A DNA stretch of 64,000 nucleotides from Globisporangium splendens (taxonomy: Eukaryota; Oomycota; Peronosporomycetes; Pythiales; Pythiaceae): contig VFIW01000118.1 in NCBI GenBank assembly GCA_006386115.1, positions 1-64,000 of the forward strand, given 5' to 3'. This document shows, piece after piece, positions 9,294-21,400 of the stretch (its first letter is position 1; each line of letters begins with the position of its first letter). The notes under the pieces are model-generated. The model saw nothing but the letters and a program-made list of their open reading frames with translations, was not told where the DNA came from and ran no database searches. A program made the translations under genes and the position numbers.

Positions 9294-12200
9294 GTGAAGA
9301 GGTTTGACGACGCGGCTTTAAGCACGTCGAGCATTCCTGCCGAAGACCCTGCGAGCATCCTTGTTTGGAACATGGATGCTACGGGAACCCCACTCGGTCC
9401 AGCAGTACCGGAAACTGTCGAGTTGACTATTGAGGGTTTCCCTCATTTGTCTTTTCATGAGTGGATGGCGCTTGAGCGCATGCGAGATGTCATCGGAGAG
9501 GCTGCCGTGGTCAGTCTGCTTCGATCGGCGTCTCCGGAGGACCAGAAGAGTGCGGTGGTCAGCTTCATGCACCACAAGATCATGTCCTCCCGGAAGCAGG
9601 TCGCAACCCCTGTTTCCTCACTCAGGACGGTGCCACTGAAGCTTGACGTCTCTCCGTATCGCGGCGGAGAGAACGAACCCCTCTCACGATGGTTCGTCGA
9701 GTTGGATGCAGCCATCGCTGCAAGGCAACTGCGAGACCCCTCGCAGCAAGTGTTGTTCGCGATGTCCAACCTTGCGGGTCGTGCGAAGAGCTGGGCGTAT
9801 GACAAGCGTTTAGTCGATCTGAGCTGCTTCCCCAGCTACGATCATTTCAAGACCGAACTCAAGAAGGCGTTTGAACCTCCACAGAGTGAGTTCCGTGCGC
9901 GCCGAGTTCCTCAAGCTTCGTCAAGGCCGTTTCGACCTTCACTCGTATGCACAACGTGCTCGTTACTTGGTATCGAGTATCGTTGACGAGCCGATTGACG
10001 TTCCGACGCAAGTCGTGACGTTCATGACGGGTCTGAGTGATGGCCCGATTTGGAACCAACTGTTCCGCGAGTACCCCAAGACGCTGGACGAAGCCATCGA
10101 ACGTGCGATGCAAGAAGAGTTCAGCATCAAGCAAGCGAAATTCCATGGGTTTGCGTCGAGACCAATGCGGCAATCAAATGTCGTACATGATGGTCCCGAG
10201 TCCATGGACATCTCGTACATTTCCACGCCTGGAAATGAGCGTCCTCGCAACGATGGGAAGTGTTTCCGTTGCGGGAAGCCGGGTCACATTGCTCGGAACT
10301 GCAAGGTGTCTTTGCCAGGTCGGCAAACGACACAGGGTGCTCGTTCGAACAACCACGATCGTCCTTGCGGTCGTCGGTTCGAGCGGTCGCCTGGGCCAAA
10401 AAACGGGAATGGACAGTAGGGGCGGGGCCTCCTACTGGCCCGGAAAAGAGGACTGTGGACGTTGTGGAGACACAGGACTCTGGCCCCTATGTGCATCAAG
10501 CACATGCAGTTTCCACTATGAGTGAGAAGAGTGTCAGTCAAACGTCAAGTTTGACCGTTCACAACGTTCATGTAGACGGTATTGCAACGCCTCTACGAGC
10601 TTTGGTTGACACTGGTGCGTCGAACAACTTTGTTTGAAATGAAGTGATCGTCAGGCATGGTGTCTTCGTGCCTGATGCGAATGAAGAGAAGACGATGATT
10701 GTCCGGTTGGCAAATGGGTCAACTGTGAAGATGCCGAAGTGCGTGGTGCGCTTGGCAATCAAGTGTGAAGATTTCCGAGGTGAAGACGAGTTTATTTTAC
10801 TCGACCTTGATGACAAGTTTGACATCATCCTGGGCATGCCGTGGTTGAAGCGTTACCAACCTAGCATTGACTGGATGAATATGAAGATCTCCGTTGGCAA
10901 GTCACGAGATGTTGACTTGTGCTGCACAACAACGGATGAAGTGGTATGGGTGTATACATCTGTGGAAGAGATCCCAGATGGCCCTTGTGATATTGCGGTG
11001 TGCGATGGCCCCCATGTTCACAAGTGGTACCCATTTTGAAGACGACGAACGAAGGTGGAGCAGTCAGGCGCCAGAAAAAGACTGTCTCCTTTGCCATCGA
11101 CGACGAGAAGGTTCGCGATGGCGTTGACAAGAGTGAATGGAAGTGGAACAAACACCCTTCCCAAGACAAGAAGAAGAAGACCAGCAAGAGAAGTTTTTCG
11201 TCAAGAGTTTTGAGTACCCCTGATCAAGGTACAAGTGGTGATGACGAAGGGAGTGTCCAAGCACAAGACATTCCAAGCGAGTTTGTGAATATCGCGGTCT
11301 ACAATGAAGAAGGTGACGTGGATGTAATCCGTCACGTGAAGATTGAAAATCCTCCAAGTTCAGTCCAAGAGTTGATTTCCTTGCCGTCGATGAGCAAGAA
11401 GACACTGGAGCGCAGCCTAGCGAGAGGCGATATTGCGCAGGTGTGTGTGATCGTCGAAATGGTCGACGAAGGCTTCGTCAACACAGCATCGAGTGCGGAT
11501 GCAGATGTGTTGGACGAAAAGACACGGAAGGAAAGGTTCGAGGAGCAGTCGTGGGACGCCCTCAAGAAGAACCCCGTGTATGCGCTTGCCAGAGAATATG
11601 AAGACATCTTCCCTGACAAGGTGCCGGACGAATTGCCATTCGACAGAGGCATTCGTCATGAGATTGATGTACTTCCTGGCACGAAGTACTGCATCACAAG
11701 ACAGTGGCCGTTGCCAAAGGAACAAGTCGAGGCGATCGACGAGTTCTTTGCACAACGTGCTAAGGCTGGTCATGTGCGAGAGAGCAAGTCTCCGCATTGT
11801 AGCCCCACTTTCTGTGTGAAGAAGGCAACTGGAGGTTGGCGCATTGTTCACGCTTTCAACAAGCTGAACGACGCGACAATTCCAGCCCAGACTCCGGTTC
11901 CACGCAAGGACATGATCCTTGATGGAATGGTTGGCAGCACCGTCTTTAGTGCCATCGATCTGAAAGATGGGTTCTATCAGATTCGAATGCGCGAAGACGA
12001 TGTCCCACTAACCGCAGTGAGTACCCCGAGTGGTATGCTGTGGGAATGGTTAGTGATGCCACAGGGACTGAAGAATGCTCCTGCGACCTTCAATCGAATG
12101 GTCACGAACGTTCTTCGTCCTCTGCGAACATTTGCACCAAGTTACTTTGACGATATTTTCGTTCATAGTAAGACCACGAATGGGAAGTCTGATGTCGATG

Positions 12201-15186
12201 TTCACCTCGATCATCTTCGTCAAGTTTTCCAGGTCATGCGTGAGAACAAACTCTACGCAAACTTGAAGAAGTGCATGTTCTTCGCCCCCGAGATCCCTGT
12301 TCTCGGTTGTTTTGTGGGCAAGAGCGGTGTTCGAGTCGATCCGGAGAAGGTCAAAGCTATTGACGATTGGCCAGTGCCTCAGAACGTCAAACAGCTGCGA
12401 CAATGGTTGGGTTTAGCCAACTACTTGCACAAGTACACGCGCAATTATGCAGCGTTGGTGCAACCCCTCACACGGCTCTTGAAGAAAGACGTTGAGTGGA
12501 AGTGGTCGAAAGACCATGAGACGGCGTTCGAAGAAGTCAAGAGGAGTCTTCGAGAAGCTCCTGTGTTGGCTCTGCCAAACCACGACAAGCCGTTCCACGT
12601 CGTCTGTGATGCGAGCGACTATGCCATCGGTTGCGCCTTAATGCAACACGATGGTGAGGATCATGAGCGAGTTATGTCGTATCAGTCGCGACAACTCCGA
12701 CCCGCAGAACGGAACTACCCAGTTCATGACAAGGAACTTCTGGCGATGAAGTATTCTTTGGTCAAGTTCCGTGTGTATCTGCTTGGCGAGGAGCGCTTTG
12801 CTATCTACACTGATCACGCATCTCTGCGTACGGCAGTGAAGACTCCTCATTTGTCACAAAGAATGGCGAGATGGTTCTCCTTCTTTGCAGAGTACAACTT
12901 CGTTGTACACTACAAGCCAGGCAAGACGAACATCTTAGCCGATGCGCTGTCAAGACGTCCGGATTACGATCCGAAGACCAAGAGTGAAGACACGGACGGA
13001 GCGTGTCGACTCTGTGAAGATGTTCAAGCGATCGCGGTGCAAGCAACGACTACAGTGCGAGAAGAGATCGTCGAAGGGTACAAGTCTGACGAAACATGTC
13101 AGGACTTGTTGAAGTATTTCAAGGACCCTTCCGACAAAGCACTGCAAGGTCTTCCGTCGCGCACAAGATCGCGAGTTCACCGCTTCCGAGTACACAATGG
13201 GTTGTTGTACTATGCGGTCGAACAAGGGGATACAGCAAGGGTTGTTGTTCCCAACGACGAAGGTCTGCGTCATCGACTCTTGTATGAGTACCATGACAGT
13301 CCTTCGGGTGGCCATCTCGGACGTGAGAAAACGTTTCTCAGTCTTTCCCGGGATTACTACTGGCCACACATGTACAAGTGGGTCGCAAGTATGTGAGGAC
13401 TTGCGAGATCTGCCAACGAGTGAAACCTTCTGGTTCCACGCAGGCACCACTTCGTTCATTGGCTGTCCCATCGGACAGTTGGAAGTCTGTGAGTATGGAT
13501 TTCATATTCGGACTTCCAAGAGACACACATGGACGCAACGGCATCCTTGTGTTTGTGGACCGATTCAGCAAGATGGTCCATCTTGCGCCTGTTTCGGACA
13601 AGATCTCTGCTGAGAAGACTGCCAAGGTCTTTGTAGACGTCGTATTCCGTCTGCACGGACTACCAGTCGAGATCGTGTCTGACCGTGACACCCGTTTCAC
13701 GTCCAAGTTCTGGCGTGCACTGTTCGGACTTCTGGACACCAAGTTGTCCATGTCAACAGCGGCACACCCTGAAACGGACGGTCAAACAGAGCGAGTGAAT
13801 CGAGTCCTCGAAGACGTGTTGCGCAGCTACGCAACGTCTTTCAAAGAGTGGAGCGACTATCTCCCTCTTGCCGAGTTTGCGTTGAACAACTCCACGCATG
13901 TCTCGACAGGTCACTCTCCATTTTATGTGAACTATGGCATTCATCCTCGAGTGCCTGCTTCCATAATGGGTGAGGTCTCTACCTTAAGTGGGGGAGGGAC
14001 TCCGGCTCATGGTAACAAGCCGAAGTCGTCTTACGACCTGAATGCTGCTTCCGAGTTGAAAGCCAATTTTGACTCGATGAAACCTCTAGACGACATGACA
14101 AGTCGTGAGGAACAGCAAGTCGATGACTTTATTGTGAGGAGACAAGCCGTTGTGAGGTTTGTTCGAGACGCAATTGCAAAGGCTCAGGATCTGCAAAAGG
14201 AACAAGCAGACAAGAGCGGAAGGAAGAACAAGCAAGTTTATAAGATCAATGATCTTGTATTACTTAGCACGGCGAACCTGCCTGAACATGCAGTGTCCAA
14301 CTTGGGAAGCTCCAAGCTTCTGCCAAGGTTCATTGGACCATTCAAGGTAGTGAAATGCAATGGCGATGCCTACACGCTAGACATACCTACACGCATGCGT
14401 CTACACCCGACATTTTATGTGGGTAGACTGAAGCCTTACCTTCCAAGTGGATCTGCGGATCCTACGAGATCTTCCGCAAACGATCGAGCTGATCGTGAAG
14501 CTTCTCCACTTGATTGCGAAGAGCAAACAGCTCATCGCTCTGGAGATTCTTCTCGGCGTACAGGAGTTGCAGGACGTCGAAGGATTGGTCCTTCACTGCC
14601 TCCAACGCTTGAAGACGAGAATGGTACTCACCACGAAGTACCTCGAGAGCCGAACCTGCCTCTTCCACAGAGCGCAAAAGGCGATCGTGAGCCAACTCAC
14701 GAGACTTCTCGTTCTTCCGGAGTCGAACAAGTTCGTCCTGAACCTGTTGGAACCGTTCCTCGTAACGGGACTCCAAAGCCGAACACTGGGCAGAACCTTC
14801 TGTCAGATCGTCGATCTTCGACTCATGATCGGCGACAAGGTTCTCGAGACTCTCGCAGCGTTCCTCAAGCGTCGAACAACGCTGCTGCAGCGCCTCGATT
14901 TGCCCACGATGAGCACTCTTCCACTTCCAGAGTCGCTCAATCGTTTTCTCGTTCAGCCCCACCCCCGTTGTTAGACTCTCAGGGAGAGCATCGCTGGGTG
15001 GTTGAGTCGATTGTTGATCATGAAGATCGACCGACTCATCGTCGAGGAAAGAAGCAGTTGAACCATCAACGCTTCTACAGAGTTCGGTGGCGTGGATATC
15101 CACCGAGCTCGGACACGTGGGAACCTCGTCAGACATTGGAGTCTGATGTTCCCGACGTGGTCCGCAGCTATGAGAACTGCTTGTAG
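9294..15186 (+). pseudogene. Gag-Pol of element 2, disrupted
   Basis: Gag starts at 9294. One extra base near 9900 moves it to another frame, which carries the CCHC knuckle (CFRCGKPGHIARNC, about 10261) and ends at 10419. Protease (LVDTGASNNFV) lies in the next frame and is broken by an in-frame TGA at 10635-10637, probably once CGA. A further shift near 11030 leads into RT (SYFDDIFVHSK), RNase H (CDASDYAIG, ELLAMK, IYTDHAS) and the integrase zinc region. One more shift near 13390 separates the integrase core (MDFIFGLP, VSDRDTRF, TDGQTERVN). A Ser/Arg/Pro-rich linker (about 14460-14970) and a chromodomain (about 14980-15180) finish the frame at 15186. The gag-pro boundary shift could be natural; the others are damage. 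Confidence 0.9.
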
Positions 15187-15529
15187 CGTCGCCAGGGGCG
15201 ACACTACGACGACCAGAGCTAGGATTCGCTCTGTCGTCAGCAGGAGTTCTTCTTTGGGCACGAGCATTGCCACGACGAAGAAGACGCTCCATCTTGTTCT
15301 CGTTCTCAAGACGAACAAATGTTCGCCATGAGTCTCGCTGGGCTGCGATGTGTTGGTTCGGATCATCGCGATCGTTGATCCGACGCCAACTGAAGAACCG
15401 CTCCTTGTAGAACTCGAGCTCCCCCTTCTTCTTCAGAATGGGAGAGATGTCGAAGAGTTCTGGAGCTGTCTGCTGTCGCTTGGACGACGGACGTTCTTCA
15501 CGGTTCACTTGGTCACTTGGTCGCTTCAT
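14462..15529 (-). CDS. Antisense ORF of element 2 (coiled-coil protein)
   Basis: A 355-aa ORF lies on the strand opposite pol. It starts at ATG 15529 (MKRPSDQVNREE), and the open frame extends to 15628 inside the LTR. Residues 30-90 are charged and helical and lie beyond the end of pol. Residues 100-190 are low-complexity (Ser, Asp, Gln, Pro) and overlap the sense chromodomain. Residues 192-353 form a long Leu-heptad coiled coil that overlaps only the disordered sense linker. The stop (14462) falls just where the integrase C-terminal region ends. This split of constraint between strands is what a true overlapping gene would show. No family recognised; nuclear or dimerising function would be guesswork. 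A 3'-LTR antisense promoter is expected but not shown. Confidence 0.6.
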   Translation of the reverse strand: MKRPSDQVNREERPSSKRQQTAPELFDISPILKKKGELEFYKERFFSWRRINDRDDPNQHIAAQRDSWRTFVRLENENKMERLLRRGNARAQRRTPADDRANPSSGRRSVAPGDATSSSHSCGPRREHQTPMSDEVPTCPSSVDIHATELCRSVDGSTASFLDDESVDLHDQQSTQPPSDALPESLTTGVGLNEKTIERLWKWKSAHRGQIEALQQRCSTLEERCESLENLVADHESKIDDLTEGSAQCSALESRYEERFQQVQDELVRLRKNEKSRELAHDRLLRSVEEAGSALEVLRGEYHSRLQALEAVKDQSFDVLQLLYAEKNLQSDELFALRNQVEKLHDQLDRLRKIS

Positions 15530-15605
15530 TGCCAATTGCAAAGTGAACTGCTCCGAAAGGTCTGCAAAAGTACGCAAGGTACTTGTGACTTTAAGGAGGG
15601 GATGA

Positions 15606-16257
15606 TGTAATGGGCCATAACCAGCCATTACATGAAGGTGGATCTGTCCACAGATCTAGTGTGGCACACACCACCTTCAGCGTGCATTGTGGAGACACAA
15701 ATAACAAAAGGGATTACAGTAATACAGTCCCCACATGCACGTGTGACGTCATTCGATGACGTCACGAGTGTTCTCTGTGCTGATCAGTGCAGAATGTTGT
15801 TCTCATGTACTAATCAGTACTGAGCAATGACATCCATGTACTAATCAAGTACTGAGTGATGGTTCCTGCTTGGGAAACTGGGCTGGCGACGAGACCGACG
15901 TGTCTCTGCCGCCTGAAGTGAGTGGCGCGAGCCAATCACTTTGCAGGGATTTTATACAAGACTTGAAGTTCAAGCTTCTCGAAGATCCCGTAGGTTCAAC
16001 CTCAGTGTACCCAAGGTTTTATATATCATATTCATAGGTTTTATTGTGTATATTTAGGTTTTAGTTATAAAACGTGTAGGATCCCTTGGGGTTCATTTGT
16101 AAGTAGCGACAGGAACCATAACCATTTTTAATTCAGTTGCAAAATTTCCTCCAAGCCCTCAAGTCTTCGTTCCACCCTCCAAGTCGGGAGATCACTTCCT
16201 CTGGCACAAGCGTGTGTGCCGTGTTTGAGGGACTGTTTGGAACAGCGCCCTCTTACA
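15606..16257 (+). repeat. 3' LTR of element 2 (652 bp)
   Basis: It begins TGTAATGGGCC right after the polypurine tract AAGGAGGGGATGA and ends CTCTTACA. It has the same length as the 5' LTR, with about 3 % difference by eye. Paired TGACGTCA sites are at 15744-15764. Confidence 0.9.
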
Positions 16258-17409
16258 GATGCAAACAGTTGGATTGGCTTGTTGACTAAGTCATAACCAA
16301 CTGACACCAGGAGACGGATGTAGCATAACTGTATTCAACGCAATAGATGTCTTGGCGCGGAGCAAATGTTTGTGCTTGAACGCGTTTCGGACTAGATGCG
16401 GCCAACTACTCAAAATGACAACGCTTGGCCACACACTTTTGAAAGCACTTGCAATGTAGGCGGAGTGATCGATACAACCACACCGAACGTTCAACTCGAT
16501 TCCATAGAACACATTCGCATTCTTGTAAACCGCTTCAAACATCTTGATGTACGCAAACTCGCACTCGGTCCGAACGAACATGTACACACATGGACGGAAC
16601 TGATGGGTAACGTTTCCGTTCTGGATCTGGACCACAGCAGCACCGCAATCAAACTGTGTCCATCCTCCGAAGTGTAGCTTATGTGTTCCTTCAGTCGAGC
16701 AGACAATGCCACTTCCTTGTCCAATACTCGTCAGCAAAACGTTTCGGAACGCAGCACGCGACGTCAGAAGCTGCTCAAACGATGGGTGGCTGCCTCCATT
16801 CTCGTCTTCGCACAAGTGCTGGAAACAATCCAGGACAATTAGCCTGTGAAAACACCCAAGTTTACGGATTCTTCGGCCACCTCAAATTGATCCTTCGTCT
16901 GGCACATCCTTGGTGCTGCCCATGGAAAACATTCCCGCAAAATCTTTGATTTCCCACACTCCAAAACACATGAATAGCATCAATTAATTGCAAACGATTG
17001 AGATCAGGAAAACACAAGCGAACAAACCTGACGATTGCCTCTGCAGGTACGCTTTGGGTTACTCATTCCCTTTGCCGTAGATATCGTGCAAAGCAGTTCG
17101 CTGTTCGTTTGGTTCTTGTCCGACAAAATGTTCCGGATATTTACTGGTGTGAACCCAGATGCCAACATCCCGTCAATTTGCTCCTTCTGCGAAGCAGTTA
17201 TGCCATGTCGCTTAATCGCACGAGCTTCTTTAGTGTGGCGTCCCCTCTCCGGCGGAGTATGTGACTCTGAACCAGCAGCAGTGAAACCTCCGATGCGAGC
17301 AGTCGGTGCGAGTAGCCGACGTGTGATGCGCAATTGTACACGCCGTGCTTTCACCCAACGCTGCTTTAACTTGAAGTGAAGCGGTATTCGAAGTCGTTGT
17401 ATTCGCTCT
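16258..17409 (-). pseudogene. MULE transposase gene, central segment
   Basis: This is the core of a Mutator-like transposase read from 17409 to 16258, between elements 3 and 2. Visible parts in order are an N-terminal region (RGRHTKEARAIKRHGITASQ) and a middle stretch (IDAIHVFWSVGNQRF, LIVLDCFQHLCEDENGG). The MULE transposase domain follows, with LHFGGWTQFDCG, YMFVRTECEFAYIKMFE, CGCIDHSAYIASAFKSVWP and WPHLVRN; the DH(S) is the expected second catalytic Asp. Several frame changes occur (near 17360, 17040, 16840 and 16300). Some may be introns, but at least one (about 22 nt, 16840-16861) is too short. The gene is therefore both interrupted and decayed. MULE terminal inverted repeats were not found. 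Confidence 0.7.
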
Positions 17410-17414
17410 TAGCC

Positions 17415-17783
17415 TATGACGGAGTCTGCAGCCAATCAGCGTGGCCGCAGAACTCGCATCAGCAAATAATTCTCGCGTGTCGCTTATTTCACATTCAGCC
17501 ACACTGGATTTTTGTCCAGTCTCGCCACACGGCGAGATGACCCAGAGAAGAACTGCAGAGGGAGTTCAAGGATGGGAGACATGAGGAGGGATGACTAGGC
17601 AAGGATAGATACACTAGGCACAGAGAGGATAGTTAACGTAGAGCCTAGGAAAAGCATAACATTTTGAATCTCACTTTCCAATTTGCCTCAATCAACACAC
17701 ACTCCAGCAACATTCAAGCAACCCCCCAGTTACCACCTTCAACTCGCCTACTTCAGTACCTAGTGCGCTGCCATTCTGTGACA
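17415..17783 (+). repeat. 5' LTR of element 3
   Basis: It should begin TGTGACGGAG as the 3' copy does, but reads TATGACGGAG, so the terminal TG is mutated. It ends TTCTGTGACA. The Inr-FPR core promoter TCACTTTCCAATTTGCC at 17671-17687 is identical to that of element 1. Confidence 0.88.
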
Positions 17784-18083
17784 TAGTAGCACTCGTCGGT
17801 CCAAGTCCAGCACAAGTGAAATAACCTAAGTCAGTTCGTCTGAGGAGGGTTGGGTTGCCTTGGGTATTGCCTATTGTCAAATCTATTGCAGTTTCTGCGA
17901 CTAGTTGGTGTGGTTACACGATTGCGTGGCATCACATACGGAGCTCTTTCGTTGGGACTCTGAGGTTTAACGCCGAGTGCTTGTCCACGCCATTGAAAAT
18001 CAGAGTGTAAATTCCGTATAGCTCGCTACTCAGTGTTTGATCTACACCCAGTGTTGCAAAACTTCTTAGTGGTGCACAAATTT

Positions 18084-18392
18084 ATGAGGAAACGGAAAAC
18101 CCGTGAACCCGAGTGTGATTTACAGTACAGCTTTGAACAATTGCCGGAGGATCACGCCGCGCTGCAAAAGATCCGCAAAGACCTCTGGCTGGCGACAGTG
18201 AAGCAGCACAAGTTGATCAAACTTTTTCGGAATCTGATTCCGGATTTGTTCGACTCAAACGCGCGAAATTTGGTCCAAGACTTTACCGATCTTGCTCGTC
18301 GCAGAATCGATCAGCTTGCTGAGCTCACCACAGCGTCTTTAGACCACTCTATTCATCGTTGCCAGAAGGCTAAGAAACAAAGAGTGAAATAA
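18084..18392 (+). CDS. Small ORF upstream of gag in element 3 ("ORF0")
   Basis: A 102-aa ORF starts at ATG 18084 (MRKRKTREPECDLQ); the frame is open from 18033. The product is basic at both ends with a helical middle (LIKLFRNLIPDLFDSNARNL) and a Lys/Arg-rich C-terminus (CQKAKKQRVK). It lies 300 bp after the LTR and 56 bp before the gag ATG at 18449. Position, size and character match the 116-aa ORF of element 1, though no sequence similarity is obvious by eye. No family recognised. Confidence 0.45.
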   Translation: MRKRKTREPECDLQYSFEQLPEDHAALQKIRKDLWLATVKQHKLIKLFRNLIPDLFDSNARNLVQDFTDLARRRIDQLAELTTASLDHSIHRCQKAKKQRVK

Positions 18393-18448
18393 AGCAGATT
18401 TTGGTTTTTCTTTAAGCTACGGAAAGTCCATTGGCTCCATTTGATACT

Positions 18449-21400
18449 ATGACTGGACGAAGGGGTAGAGTCAATGAGCGTGAACCACCAAATCCAAGAC
18501 CGCGGCAGCAGTCAAGGAGTTCAGGACCCGAGACGCGTCAAACTGCGTCTCCTGAACCATCGGCTCAGAGTCAAGGAACACAAGGAAGGTGTAAGAGGGC
18601 GCTGTTCACAACAGTCCCTCAAACACGGCACACACGCTTGTGTCAGAGGAAGCGATCTCCCGACTTGGAGGGAGGAAGAAGACTTGAGGGCTTGAAGGAA
18701 AATTTGCAACTGAATTGAAAAGGTTATGGTTCCTGTCGCTACTTACAAATGAACCCCAAGGGATCCTACACGTTTTATAACTAAAACCTAAATATACACA
18801 ATAAAACCTATGAATATGATATATAAAACCTTGGGTACACTGAGGTTGAACCTACGGGATCTTCTAGAAACTTGAACTTCAAGTCTTATTTAAAATCCCT
18901 GCAAAGTGATTGGCTCGCGCCACTCACTTCAGGCGGCAGAGACACGTCGGTCTCGTCGCCAGCCCAGTTTCCCAAGCAGGAACCACCACTCAGTACTTGA
19001 TTAGTACATGGATGTCATTGCTCAGTACTGATTAGTACATGAGAACAACATTCTGCACCGATCAGCACAGAGAACACTCGTGACGTCATCGAATGACGTC
19101 ACACGTGCATGTGGGGACTGTATTACCGTAATCCCTTTGTTGTTTGTGTCTCCACAATGCACGCTGAAGGTGGTGTGTGCCACACTAGATCTGGGAACAG
19201 ATCCACCTTCATGTAATGGCTGGTTGTGGCCCATTACAATTTCGAATACAACTTGCGTGAACGCTTGTTCGATCTGAAGCAAACTGGAACTATCCACGAG
19301 TATGTCTCCAAGTTCCAGGACTTGCTCTCACAGACAGACTTGACCATCTCCGAGATGGAGAAGCGTTTTTACTCCCAGAATGGTCTACGAAGTGAAACAG
19401 CAATCAGGGTCAAAGAGATGAGCCCTACGACGCTGTTGGAAGTCATTGAGCATGCGACGAACTTCGAATTCGCGCATTTCTCCGGGAAACCACCAACGCA
19501 ACGCAACAAAGTCGCACAATCCTTTCACGTCGAATTCGACTAAACCCAAGTACCAGAAGAAATCGGTACAGAAGATTGGTCAGGTAGCACATAAGAACGA
19601 CTGGAAGAAGGAAGCGATTTGCAATAAGTGTGGTATCAAGGGACGCATTGCTCCCGAGTGCAAAAAGAAAGAGGTGGACAAAGAAGCGAACCGCTACATG
19701 AGTGGATCGTTCTACGCCATCCTCGAAGTTCAAGCTCTTGCGTATCAAGATCCAGCCAAGAAGAAAAACGTTTCGATCTTCATCGACAACGGCTGCAGTC
19801 TGAACGGTATCAGAAGACATTGCTCGAGTCTTGGGACTCACTGTGCACGAAGACATGAACGACACTATGAACGTCGACCTCGGCTTCAGCCAGACCGTCC
19901 AGAGACCGCGCCGTACTGCCGAGATGACGTTGGAAGTGCCAGGTTTCCCACCCACGACGACAACATTTCAAATGATGCCTATCCCCGAGGACAAAGATGT
20001 TATTCTTGGCATGATTTGGCTCAGAGAGCAAAACCCTGAGATTAACTGGAAGACGCTGAAGCTCTCGCCACGAGCAAAGTCAGATGAAACACCTTTGGTG
20101 TTAAAGGCTCCAACCAATTGTCCTGCGCGTTTCGTCAAAAACCGCCGGCGTGCCTGTCATGGCCAAAGTCGTGATATCGTCAATTTCTATCGAGTACATG
20201 GGCACAATGGAGAGCATGGTCACACCAAGTTCGTCTCCATGAAGAGACTTGCCAAGGAATTGCGCAAGGGAGATGTTGAGTGTGTATTCGTGGTGAATCC
20301 GCACGACTCTGAGAAAGCTACAAGATTTAAGCAGCAAGGATGGGAAGCTTTACATGACAATCCAGCTTTCGATGTGCTTTGGAAGTACAAGGACACAGTG
20401 TTTCGGACAGAATTACCGAACACAACTCCACCTGTCCGTGAAGGAATTGAGCATGAGGTCAAGCTCAAACCTGGAACTAAGCCCATCTCAGTCCCGCAAT
20501 GGCGACAGAGCCCAGAACAGCGGAACGTGATTCAAGAATGGACGCAAGAAATGGTCAAGGCCGGAATCATCCGTCCAAGCACGTCGCCATTCTCAGCACA
20601 GACTTTTTGTGTGAAAAACCTGTCGGTTGGCGCATAGTTCACGACTATCGACAGTTGAACGCATCAACAGTGTTACCAGCAATTCCCATGCCTCGCAAGG
20701 AAGACACTTTCGACGCTATGTCTGGTAGCTACTGGTTTTCTTGCATGGATTTGCTTTGGGGATACTATCAAGTAAAGCTCAGAGAACAAGACATTCCATT
20801 TACCGCGTTTTCAACGCCTGATGGCTTGTTTGAGTATCTTGTTACACCCACGGGACTTAGTGGTAGTCCTGGCACGTTCAAACGACTTCTCCAACGGGTC
20901 TTCAGCGACTTACGCGACGTGATGCGTATCTACTTTGATGACAATTACGTCTTTACGAAGAGCACAAACGTCCAGGAGCATCTCGAAGCATTGGATCGAG
21001 TACTTCATCGCTGTGAAGAACAACAGCTATACATCAAATTGTCTAAGTGCCAGTTCTGCGTTGGCGAAATCCCCTGTCTCGGTGATTTCGTGGGCAGGAA
21101 CGGTGTCCACATGGATCCAGACAAGATCGAGATCGTTCAGGAATGGCCTGTTCCCAAGACTAAGAAGCAAATGGAGAGTTTTCTGGGCACAACCGTTTAT
21201 GTGTCTCGCTTCTGCAAGGACTTCGCGCAGTTTGCAGGTCCACTTCACGATGTTATCAAAGGGAAGAAACCCAATGAGCGTTTAGAGCTCTCACATCATC
21301 AGTTGGCATGCTTCGAACAGCTCAAGGTTCGTTTATCTTCACCACCTGTGTTGAAGCTCCCAGACTTTTCCCAGCCTTTTGGCATTCGGATGGATGCATC

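Larger units (their letters stand above)
8601..16257 (+). mobile_element. Ty3/gypsy element 2 with antisense ORF (defective)
   Basis: A 7657-bp element is flanked by two 652-bp LTRs that differ at roughly 18-20 positions by eye. The flanks are GAGGC (8596-8600) and GATGC (16258-16262), a 5-bp target duplication with one mismatch. It carries gag (9294-10419, one frameshift), protease-RT-RNase H-integrase-chromodomain (to 15186), and a 420-bp region before the 3' LTR that no sense frame uses. An antisense ORF covers that region and part of pol. The insertion splits a MULE gene on the minus strand, and removing the element plus one target copy rejoins that gene's frame. Confidence 0.9.

Noticed and set aside
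9890..13400. Programmed frameshifting or stop readthrough in the gypsy elements
   Set aside because: Breaks lie at different places in each element, no slippery site or pseudoknot was seen, and several cut conserved domains. Only the gag-pro boundary of element 2 (10419) might be natural.
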